From positions 5,830,001-5,894,000 of the forward strand of contig NZ_WIXO01000001.1 in the NCBI RefSeq assembly GCF_009709575.1: 64,000 nucleotides of DNA, in the 5' to 3' direction. Below the pieces are notes generated by a model. That model was not told where the DNA came from. It did not search any database and saw only the letters and a list, made by a program, of their open reading frames with translations. Positions 1 through 8,900 of the stretch are shown here, in pieces. Position 1 is the stretch's first letter; each line of letters starts with the position of its first letter. The DNA comes from Streptomyces taklimakanensis. GTDB taxonomy: Bacteria; Actinomycetota; Actinomycetes; Streptomycetales; Streptomycetaceae. Made by a program: the position numbers and the translations under genes.

Positions 1-1397
1 ACGAAGGCCGTGATCCGCAGGTCGCCGGGGGCGGCCTCGATCACCTTCACCGCGGCCTCGGCCACTTCGGGCAGGCGGGTGAGGGCCCGCTCGATCTCGC
101 CCGGCTCGATGCGGAAGCCGCGCAGCTTCACCTGCCGATCGGACCGGCCGACGTACTCCAGGGTGCCGTCGGGACCGGTCCTGGCCAGGTCGCCGGTGCG
201 GTACATCCGGTGGCCGGGCGGCCCGTAGGGGTCGGGCAGGAAGCGCTCGGCGGTCAGCCCCGCGCGGCCGACATAGCCGTGGGCGAGCCCGGCCCCCGCC
301 ACGTACAGCTCCCCGGTCTCGCCCGGGGCGGACGGGCGCAGCCGGTCGTCCAGCACCCGTACCGTGCTTCCGGCCAGTGCCGCGCCCAGGTGCGGGCGGG
401 TCTTCGGGCCGGTGATCCAGGCGGCGGTGGAGTCCACCGTGCACTCGGTCAGGCCGTAGACGTTGACGGCCTCGGTCCCGGCGGCTGCCAGTTCCCGCCA
501 GACCCGCTCGGGCACCGGCTCGCCGCCCATGAAGAGCCGGGGCACCGGGCCACCCGCCAGCGGCTCGCGCAGCAGCTCCCAGTGCGAGGGCGTCAGGTCC
601 AGGTCGGTGACGCCCTCGGCGCGCAGCGTCCGGGCCAGCCGCACCGGGTCCACCCGCTGCTCCTCGTCGAGGACCAGGAGGGTGTCGCCCCGGCAGACCC
701 GGACCCACTGCTGGACGGAGGCGTCGAAGGAGACGCTGGCGTTCCAGCCGACCACACCGGGTTCCGGCCGGTAGGCGCCCATCCCCTCCAATCCGGTCAG
801 CAGCGCGGCCACGGCGCCCCGGGGGACCTCCACTCCCTTGGGGACGCCTGTCGAACCGGAGGTGAAGATGGTGTAGGCCGGGTCGAGCGGGTTCGTGGAC
901 TCCGCGGCGGATCCGGTGGTGGAGTCGGTGGTGGAGTCGTCGTCCAGGCCCCACCGCGTGGGCCGCAGCACGGTGACGCCCGCCGGGGGCCGGAAGCCGC
1001 CGCCAGAGTCCAGCAGCACGGTGAGCCCGGCCTGTTCGATCATGTGGGTCAGCCGTTCCTGCGGGTAGGCCGGGTCGAGCGGCACATAGGCGGCACCCGC
1101 CCGCCACACGCCGAGCAGCGCGACCACCAGGTCGACGCCGCGCGGCAGATGGATGCCGACGCGGTCGCCGCGGCCGGTGCCGAGCCGGCGCAGCGCGGCG
1201 GCGAGGGCGGCGGTGCGGCGCTCCAGGGTGGCGAAGTCCACGCTGCCGTCGGGGGCCCGCACCGCCGTCCGCTCGGGGTTCTCGGCGGCGACCCGCAGGA
1301 AACGCGCCACCGGGTCCTGCGCGGCGGACGGGACGGCGGGGCCGTCGGGGTCGGTGGGACCGGTGGGGACGAGGGGAGTGTGCTGGGGATCGCTCAT
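1..1397 (-). CDS. NRPS, adenylation domain first (partial, runs off the left edge)
   Basis: Third NRPS protein of the leftward operon; the open frame continues past base 1, so only about 465 residues are visible. These form one adenylation domain: core A3 (TSGSTG near residue 180), A5 (NVYGLTE), A7 (YRTGD) and A8 (GFRIEPGEIE) are all present. There is no condensation domain in front of it, so it must take its C domain from the end of the upstream protein (split module). Residues I read at the pocket positions are D-A-Q-D-F-G-V-V-D, close to the code I remember for glutamine (DAQDLGVVD), so Gln or Glu is the likely substrate. The ATG at 1397 lies 33 bases after the upstream stop, with a GGAG about 11 bases before it. 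Downstream domains and any thioesterase lie outside the window. Confidence 0.93.
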   Translation of the reverse strand, partial: MSDPQHTPLVPTGPTDPDGPAVPSAAQDPVARFLRVAAENPERTAVRAPDGSVDFATLERRTAALAAALRRLGTGRGDRVGIHLPRGVDLVVALLGVWRAGAAYVPLDPAYPQERLTHMIEQAGLTVLLDSGGGFRPPAGVTVLRPTRWGLDDDSTTDSTTGSAAESTNPLDPAYTIFTSGSTGVPKGVEVPRGAVAALLTGLEGMGAYRPEPGVVGWNASVSFDASVQQWVRVCRGDTLLVLDEEQRVDPVRLARTLRAEGVTDLDLTPSHWELLREPLAGGPVPRLFMGGEPVPERVWRELAAAGTEAVNVYGLTECTVDSTAAWITGPKTRPHLGAALAGSTVRVLDDRLRPSAPGETGELYVAGAGLAHGYVGRAGLTAERFLPDPYGPPGHRMYRTGDLARTGPDGTLEYVGRSDRQVKLRGFRIEPGEIERALTRLPEVAEAAVKVIEAAPGDLRITAF

Positions 1398-1430
1398 GGC
1401 AACATCCGCTCCAATCGGGGCCGGGCGGGT

Positions 1431-4400
1431 TCAGGGGTGTGCGGGGGCGGTGGTGCGGGCGGCGGTGGCCATCTCGTGGAGTGCCTCCGCGTAGGCGTCG
1501 AGAAAGGACTCCGCCGCCGCGTCCGGGACCACGGACCGCTGGTGGTCCACGGCCAGCAGGGCGCGGCCGGAGACGGGGTCCTGGATCAGCGAGGCGCCGA
1601 AGGCGAAGCTGTTCGGCTCGTGGCGCAGCGTCGGCTCACAACCGATGCGGCCGTCCACGATGCGGGCGGAGCCGAGCCGTCCCAGGGCGTGGAAGCGCAG
1701 ATAGCCGAACTGGCTGTCCAGCCCGCCGTCCGCCATCAGTCGGGCGAGCCGGGCGAACGGCACCCGGCGGTGCGGCATCATGTCCAGTTCCTCCCGGTGC
1801 AGGGTGCGGGCCGGCTCCAGCCCGTCGGTGCCGGGCGGGGGCAGCTCCGCGCGAAGCGGCACGGTGTTGAGGAACAGTCCGTAGGCATCGGCGCCGCCCT
1901 CCCGCTCCAACCGCCCGTTCATCGCCAGCCCGGTCACCGGGTGTCGGCGGCCGGTGAGGTGGGCCAGGGCCCGCAGATGCGCGGCGAGCGCCACCGACTT
2001 GACCGGCACGCCCGCGGCGCGGGCGGCGGCCCGGAGCTGGCCGGGCGCCTCCGGCAGCACCCGTTCCAGAGTGCGCGGCAGCTCGTGGACGTCCTCACTG
2101 CCCGGCCAGAGCCGGCCGTGTGCGCCGGCCAACCGCTCCCGCCAGTAGGCCAGGGAGGCCGGGTCCTCGGCGGCGGCCCGTTCGGCGGCCACGAAGTCCC
2201 GGAAGCGGGAGGCGGGCGGCGCGGCGGGCGGCGCCGCCGGGTCCGCGACCAGCTCGCCGTGCCGCTCCAGCAACTCGGCGAGGAGCGAGGTGAAGCTCCA
2301 GCCGTCGAGGATGGCGTGGTGCTCGCAGATCGTGAGTTGACAGGCGTCCTCGGCCAGTCGCTGCACGGTGATTCGGAACAGCGGGGCCCGCTCCAGGTCG
2401 AACGGGGTGTCACGGTGGTGCTCGAAGACGGCGCGAACGGCCGCGTCCCGCGCCCGCGGGGCGAGCCCGCGCAGGTCCGCGAACTCCACCGGGGGCGGCA
2501 GCTCGGCGTGGACCAACTGCATCGGCTCGACATGGCCGGACAGGTCCAGACTGGTCCGCAACACCGGGTGGCGGCGCATCGCCTCGGCGACCGAGCGGCG
2601 GAAGGCGTCCTCGTCCAGAGCGGCGGAGAGCCGGTAGCTGTTGACGTTGTGGTAGCTGTCGGTGCCCCCGGCGATCTCCATGTGGTAGACCATGCTGAGC
2701 TGCATGGACACCATCGGGTAGGCGTCCTCGACGCCGGGCGGCACCTCCTTTCGGACGCCGTCCGGAGCCAGGGCGAAGGGCATCGGCTCTCCGGCCGACG
2801 CCTCCGCGTCCGGCGCGGCGGGGGAGGCGAGTGGGACCAGCTCGGCGATGGTGGGGGCGGTGAAGACGTCCCGCAGCGAGACGGACCAGCCGTGCTCCTG
2901 GAGCCTTCCGGCGAGCTGGACGGCGCGGATGGAGTCCCCGCCGAGGCGGAAGAAGTCGTCGTGTACGCCGATGTCGCCGACGCCGAGCACCTCCGACCAC
3001 GCGCGGGCGAAGGTCTGCTCCACCGGCCCGCGGGGGGCGGTGCGCGTGCCGGAGCCGGGCGCCGCCGGGCCGGTGGAGCCGAAGCGGGGGGCGGGCAGGG
3101 CACGGTGGTCGAGCTTGCCGTTGGGCGTCAGCGGCAGCGAGTCCAGGACGGTGCAGCCGGCCGGGATCATGTGGGCGGGCAGGGTGCGGCCGAGGAACTC
3201 CCGCAGATTCTCGGGGGCCCGGCCCGTGACGTAGGCCGCCAACCGGCCCTGGTGGACGGTCACCACGCAGTCGAAGACGTCCGGATGGGCGCTGAGCGCC
3301 TCCTCGATCTCGCCCGGCTCGATGCGGAAGCCGCTCAACTTGATCTGGCGGTCGCCCCGCCCCAGGTACTCCAGGCCACCGTCGGGCAGCCGCCGGGCGA
3401 GGTCGCCGGTGCGGTACAGGCGGGCGCCCGGCGCCGCCGCCCCGGGGTCGGCGACAAAGCGCCCGGCGGTCAGGCCGGGCCGCCCCCAGTAGCCGTGGGC
3501 GAGGCTGCCGCCACCGATGTACAGCTCACCGGTGACGCCCGGCGGGCAGGGCCGTAGCCAGGGATCGAGGACCCGGGCGTCCAGGTGCGGCAGCGGGGTG
3601 CCGATCAGGCTGCGGTCGAAGCCCGCGCCGTCCGCGGCCAGGTCGTGGGTGGTGACATGGACGGTGGTCTCCGTGATGCCGTACAGATTGCACAGCCGGG
3701 CGGGCGGCAGCGGGTCGAGCGTGAACCAGCGGCGCACGGTGGCCGGATCCAGCGCCTCGCCGCCCAGCATGATCCGACGCAGGGCGGGCAGCGCGTGGGA
3801 GCGGCGCCGCACGGCGGGCTCCAGTTGGCGCAGCGCGGAAGGCGTCAGGCAGAGGAAGGAGACCCGCTCGCGCTCCAGCAGCTCCGCGAACTCCTCCGGC
3901 GAACGGCTGGTGAGGTAGGGGACGACGACCAGCCGCGCGCCGTGGTGCAGCGCGCCCCACAGCTCCCAGACCGTCCAGTCGAAGGCGTGGCTGTGGAAGA
4001 GGGTCCAGACCTCGTCGGGGCCGAAACCGAAGTGCGCGTCGCCCTGCGCCATCAGACGGCTGACGTGTTCGTGGGCGACGGCCACGCCCTTGGGACGGCC
4101 GGTGGAGCCCGAGGTGAAGATGACATAGGCGGTGCTGCGGGGATCGGTGATCGTCCCCGGCCGCCCGGGGTCGGCGGCGGCGAGTTCGGCGGCCCGCTCG
4201 TCCAGCCGGTAGGACAGCCACGGCCCCTCCGGCAGGCCGGGCAGGTCGGTGACGGCGACGGTGACGCCGGTCTCGGCGAAGACCAGGGCGGAGCGGTCGG
4301 CGGGTGCGGCCGGGTCCACCGGCACGTACGCCGCCCCCGCCTTCAGCACGGCCAGCACCGCCGCCGGGATCCAGGCGGTGCGGTCCAGCCGCAGCCCCAC

Positions 4401-5993
4401 GCGGTCCCCGGGGCGCACCCCGGCGGCGATCAGGACGTGCGCCAGCCGGTTGGCCCGCCGGTCCAGCTCGGCGTAGTCGAGGGTACCGGCGTCGTCGGTG
4501 ACCGCCGGCCGTGCGCCGTGGGCGTCGACGGCCTCCTCGAACAGGGTGTGCAGACAACGGCCGGGAGCCCGGGCGGCCTCGGCCGCCGGGCCCCGGGGCC
4601 GTTCCGCGGACGCGGCGGCGACGGTCAGCCGCGGCAGGGCGCGGCCGCTGTCGGCCAGGGCGGCGTCCAGCAGCCCGGTCCAGTCCCCGATCATCCGGCG
4701 GACGGTGGCGGCGTCGAGGAGGCCGGTGCGGTACTCCGCCTCGCCGCGCAGTTCCCCGGAGTCGAAGACCGACCAGGTGAGGTCGAACTTGCTGGTGCCG
4801 TTGGACCGCACCTGGCGGGTGGCGGTGAGGTCGGGGCCGAAACGCAGTGGCGCCGGGTCCTCGGTGTGGGAGCCGAAGACGACCTGCACCAGTGGGGAGC
4901 GCCCGGGGGAGCGTTCCAGGTCGAGCCGGTCGACGATCAGGTCCAGGGGGGCGTCCAGGTGACCGTAACCGTCGAGGAGCGCGTCCTGGGTCTCCACCAG
5001 CAGCCGACGGAACGTCATCTCTGGCTCCAGGCGCAACCGCAGCGGCAGCAGGTTGACGAAGTAGCCGATCAGATGCTCCAGCTCGGGGTGGCCCCGGGTG
5101 GTCACCGGGGTGCCGACGACCAGGTCCCGGGCGCCGGTGTAGCGGTGGAGCAACAGCGCGAAGACGGCCAGGTTCACCACGTGGGGGGTGACGCCCTCGC
5201 GTTCGGCGAGCTCGCGCACTCGTGCGGCGGTGCCGGGGGCCGTGTCGAAGTGCTCGGTGGCGCCGTGTCGGCCGGGCTCCGCGGCGCGCGGGCGACGGCC
5301 GGGCAGCTCCAGCACGGTCGGCGCGCCGCGCAGCCGGCGCCTCCAGTGGTCCAGCTGGTCCTCCAGGCAGGTGTGCTCCTCCTCGGCGGCGTGGTCGGCG
5401 TACTGGACGGTGAGCCTCGGGTGACGGGGGGCACGGCCGGCGACCCGCGCCGCGTAGCCCTCGGTCAGCTCGCGTTCGAAGATCTCCGCGGACCAGCCGT
5501 CCCACACGATGTGGTGGACGACGAACTGCACCGTGGTCTCCCGCTCGCCGCGGCGCACCGCGGTGGCGCGCAGCAGGGGGCCGGTGGCCAGGTCGAACGG
5601 CTCGGTGGCGGCCTCGGAGAGCACCCGCTCGGCGCGTCGGTCCCGCTCGGCGGCGGGGAGCGTCCGCAGGTCGGTGACGGACAGCGGCACGGACAGCGCG
5701 GGGTGGACCAGTTGACGGGGGACGTCCCCGTGGAGGTCGAAGGTGGTGCGCAGCGCCTCGTGGCGGTCGACGACGGCGGCGAGGGCGCGCTCCAGGAGCG
5801 ACAGGTCGAGCGGACCGCGGAACTCGTAGACGGTGGGCGTGGTGTAGGTGGCGGAGCCGGGGTCCCAACGGTCGAGGAACCACAGGCCGCGCTGGAGCCG
5901 GGAGGCCGGAGCCGTTCGGCCCGCCCGGAGCGCTCCGGGCGCTCCGGCTGCCTCGGGTGCCTGCGGTGACGCGGGGGGCACGGGAGGGGTCAT
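1431..5993 (-). CDS. NRPS, C-A-PCP-C
   Basis: A 1520-residue nonribosomal peptide synthetase. Domains in order: condensation (HHIVWDG near residue 163), adenylation (TSGSTG near 629, YRTGD, GFRIEPGEIE), peptidyl carrier (LGGDS with the phosphopantetheine Ser near 1019), and a second condensation domain (HHAILDG near 1229) that ends the protein. The second C domain differs in sequence from the first and has no A domain after it; its partner A domain opens the next gene. My reading of the A-domain pocket is D-W-W-C-M-G-L-V-H, which I cannot assign; the V-H end recalls Thr-type pockets. Start ATG 5993 overlaps the stop of the upstream NRPS by four bases (ATGA), so the two are translationally coupled. 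No epimerase, methyltransferase or thioesterase is present. Confidence 0.96.
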   Translation of the reverse strand: MTPPVPPASPQAPEAAGAPGALRAGRTAPASRLQRGLWFLDRWDPGSATYTTPTVYEFRGPLDLSLLERALAAVVDRHEALRTTFDLHGDVPRQLVHPALSVPLSVTDLRTLPAAERDRRAERVLSEAATEPFDLATGPLLRATAVRRGERETTVQFVVHHIVWDGWSAEIFERELTEGYAARVAGRAPRHPRLTVQYADHAAEEEHTCLEDQLDHWRRRLRGAPTVLELPGRRPRAAEPGRHGATEHFDTAPGTAARVRELAEREGVTPHVVNLAVFALLLHRYTGARDLVVGTPVTTRGHPELEHLIGYFVNLLPLRLRLEPEMTFRRLLVETQDALLDGYGHLDAPLDLIVDRLDLERSPGRSPLVQVVFGSHTEDPAPLRFGPDLTATRQVRSNGTSKFDLTWSVFDSGELRGEAEYRTGLLDAATVRRMIGDWTGLLDAALADSGRALPRLTVAAASAERPRGPAAEAARAPGRCLHTLFEEAVDAHGARPAVTDDAGTLDYAELDRRANRLAHVLIAAGVRPGDRVGLRLDRTAWIPAAVLAVLKAGAAYVPVDPAAPADRSALVFAETGVTVAVTDLPGLPEGPWLSYRLDERAAELAAADPGRPGTITDPRSTAYVIFTSGSTGRPKGVAVAHEHVSRLMAQGDAHFGFGPDEVWTLFHSHAFDWTVWELWGALHHGARLVVVPYLTSRSPEEFAELLERERVSFLCLTPSALRQLEPAVRRRSHALPALRRIMLGGEALDPATVRRWFTLDPLPPARLCNLYGITETTVHVTTHDLAADGAGFDRSLIGTPLPHLDARVLDPWLRPCPPGVTGELYIGGGSLAHGYWGRPGLTAGRFVADPGAAAPGARLYRTGDLARRLPDGGLEYLGRGDRQIKLSGFRIEPGEIEEALSAHPDVFDCVVTVHQGRLAAYVTGRAPENLREFLGRTLPAHMIPAGCTVLDSLPLTPNGKLDHRALPAPRFGSTGPAAPGSGTRTAPRGPVEQTFARAWSEVLGVGDIGVHDDFFRLGGDSIRAVQLAGRLQEHGWSVSLRDVFTAPTIAELVPLASPAAPDAEASAGEPMPFALAPDGVRKEVPPGVEDAYPMVSMQLSMVYHMEIAGGTDSYHNVNSYRLSAALDEDAFRRSVAEAMRRHPVLRTSLDLSGHVEPMQLVHAELPPPVEFADLRGLAPRARDAAVRAVFEHHRDTPFDLERAPLFRITVQRLAEDACQLTICEHHAILDGWSFTSLLAELLERHGELVADPAAPPAAPPASRFRDFVAAERAAAEDPASLAYWRERLAGAHGRLWPGSEDVHELPRTLERVLPEAPGQLRAAARAAGVPVKSVALAAHLRALAHLTGRRHPVTGLAMNGRLEREGGADAYGLFLNTVPLRAELPPPGTDGLEPARTLHREELDMMPHRRVPFARLARLMADGGLDSQFGYLRFHALGRLGSARIVDGRIGCEPTLRHEPNSFAFGASLIQDPVSGRALLAVDHQRSVVPDAAAESFLDAYAEALHEMATAARTTAPAHP

Positions 5994-8900
5994 GACGCGT
6001 CCGCCTTCCTGGCGTCGTGGGTCCGCCGGGTGTCCGCGGCGGGGAGCTGCCGGGCGATGGCGCGCACGGTCCTGGCCTGGAACACCAGTTGGGGCCGGAT
6101 CCGGGCGCCGGTCGCGCGGGACAGGTGCATGGCGACCCGGACGGCGGCGAGCGAGTTGCCGCCGATCCGGAAGAAGTTGTCCTCCGGGCGGATCCGTCGG
6201 TGGCCCAGCACCGTCCGCATGGCCTCGGCCACCAGCCGTTCGTCGCCGGTCAGCCCGTCCCCCGGTCCGTCTTCCGGCGGCTGTTGCGCGGGGGTGCGGG
6301 GGGCGGGGAGGGCGGTGCGGTCGGTCTTGCCGTTGGGGTTGAGCGGAAGCGCGTCCAGCAGGTCGCAGGTGGCCGGAAGCAGATGGGCGGGCAGCCGCTC
6401 GGACAGCCAGCGCAGCACCTCTTCGGGGTCGGCGCCGTCCGGGCCAGTGGTGATGTAGGCGGCGATCCGGTGCTCGCCGGAGTCCGCCGTGCGGACGGCG
6501 ACGGCGCCCTCCCGTACGCGCGGATGGCGGGTGAGGGCGTCCTCGATCTCACCGGGCTCCACGCGGAAGCCGTTGACCTTCACCTGGTCGTCGGCCCGGC
6601 CGATGATCTCCAGCGTGCCGTCCGCGGTGACGCGCCCCAGGTCCCCGGTGCGGTACAGACGTTCACCGGGGCGCCCGCCGGGTCGGGCCACGAAGCGCTC
6701 GGCGGTCAGCGCGGGGCGGCCCAGATAACCGTGCGCCAGGCCGCCGCCCGCCGCGTACAGTTCGCCGGTCTCGCCGGGCGCCACCGGCCGCAGCCCGTCG
6801 TCCAGGACCAGGATGTCCTTTCCGGCCAGGGGGCGGCCGATCGGAACGGACGCGGTGGCGGTGTCGGCGGGCGTCACCGGATGGCAGGTGGTGAAGCCCA
6901 GGGATTCCACCGGGCCGTAACCGTTGCCGACGCGCAGTCGGGGGTGGGCCGCCAGTACCTTGGCGACATGGGGGCCCGAGGCGCGTTCCCCGGCGGTGAA
7001 CACCGTGTGCGGTCCGTCGAAGGCCTCCGGGTACTCCTCCACCAGGAAGTTGAACAGGCCGGCGGACAGCTGGAGCTGGGTGACACCGTGGCGCCGGGTC
7101 AACTCGGCGATGAGCTGCGGATCGGCGCGCCGACCGGGCTGGAGCACACAGACCCCGCCGAAGAGCAGCGCCCCGTACAGCTCCAGCGCGAAGGCGTCCC
7201 AGGAGACGGGCGAGCACTGCAGCCACACCTCCTCGGGGCCGAAGCGGGCGTACTCCTGCCCCGGATAGGTGGCGGTCAGCGCCCGGTGCGGCACGGCCAC
7301 GCCCTTGGGGCGGCCGGTGGAACCGGAGGTGAACATCACGCAGGCCAGGTCCTCGGCGCCGGCCGGCAGCCCGGGGTCGTCGCCGGGCGCGGCGGCCACC
7401 TCGGCGGCCAGCTCCTCCAGCGCCAGGCGCGGCGGCCCCCCTTCGGGCAGCGGCGGCGGTTCGACGCGGCCGTGGGTCAACACCAGGTCGGCACCGCAGT
7501 CCGTGATCGTGTCGGCCAGCCGCGCCGCCGGGAAGTCGGGGTCCAGCAGGGTGTAGGCGGCGCCGGTCTTGAGGACCGCGAGCAGCCCGGTGACGAGCTC
7601 GGGCCCGCGTTCGGTCAGCAGCGCCACCAGGGAACCGCGCCCCACGCCCCGCGCGGCGAGGACGTGCGCCAGGCGGTTCGCCCCGGTGTTCAGTCCGGCG
7701 TAATCGAGGCGTCCGCCGTCGAAGAGCAGGGCGGTCGCCTCCGGGGTGCGGTCGGCCTGGATCTCGAAGAGACGGTGGACCGGCAGCCCGGTGCCGGCGG
7801 CCAACACGGTCAGCCAGTCGTCGCACAGCTCGGCCATGGTGGCCGCGTCGAACAGATCCCGGTCGTACTCGAAGCGGCCGGTGAAACCACTGCCCCGATC
7901 GTCCACGGAGACCGACAGGTCGAAGCGGGCCACGGGGTGCGGGTACAGCGCCCGGGTGACGGTGGCGTCCCCGATGGTCAGCGGGCGCTCGCCCAGCGGA
8001 TGCTGCTCCAGCAGCACCTGGCACAGCGGATTGCGGTCCTGCGGCGGGTCGGTGAGCACCCGGTCGACGATCTCGTCGAAGGAGGCGTCCTGATGCCGAT
8101 AGGCGCCCAGGCAGACCTCCCGAACATGGCGGACCAGCTCACGGAAGGACAGCTCCGGGGCCGGACGCAGCCGCAGCGGCAGCAGGTTGACGAAGTAGCC
8201 GATCAGGTCGTTGAGTTCGGCGCGGTTGCGAGTGCTGACCGGGCTGCCGATCACCAGGTCGGTCTCGCCGGAGCGGCGGCGCAGGGCCGACGCCAACCCG
8301 GCGAGCAGCACCATGTACGGGGTGGCGTCCTCGTCGCGGGCCAGCTCCCGCACCGCGCGGGCCAGCGAATCGGGCATCGCGAAGGTGTGGCAGGCGCCGC
8401 GGAAGGCCTGGGTCGCCGGCCGCGTCCGGTCGGGGGGCAGCGCCGGGCCCTCCGGGGCTCCGGCGAGTTGCTCGGCCCAGTAGGACAGCTGCGCCTCGGT
8501 GTGCTCGGGGTCGGCGTACTGCCAGGCGCTGAAGTCCGCGTACTGGACGGGCGGCCCGGCCGCCCGGGGCCGGCGGCCCTCGCGCAGCGCCGCGTAGCTC
8601 TCGGCCAGTTCGCGTTCCAGCACCGGTAGCGAGCCCTCGTCCCACACGATGTGGTGGAAGATCAGCAGCAGCACGCTCTCCCCCGCGGGCCCCTCGGGAA
8701 AGAAGTGGGCGCGCAGCGGAGGACCGTCCGCCAGGTCGAGGGGCCGGGCCACGGCCTCCTCGATCAGCCGGGGAACGCGTTCGGCGGGCGCCTCGGCGAC
8801 CTCGAACGGCACCACGGCCTCGGACCGCACGTACTGTCGGGGGCCGTCCTCGTCGAGACGGAAGACGGTCCGCAGGCTCTCGTGCCGGGCGGCGACGGAC

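Noticed and set aside
210..3557. Long plus-strand open frame (1115 codons) opposite the NRPS genes
   Set aside because: It is antisense to clear NRPS domains and rich in Gly/Arg/Gln repeats with no family match; such mirror frames are normal in very GC-rich DNA. The same holds for 3585-5969, 6017-8629 and 8651-10756.
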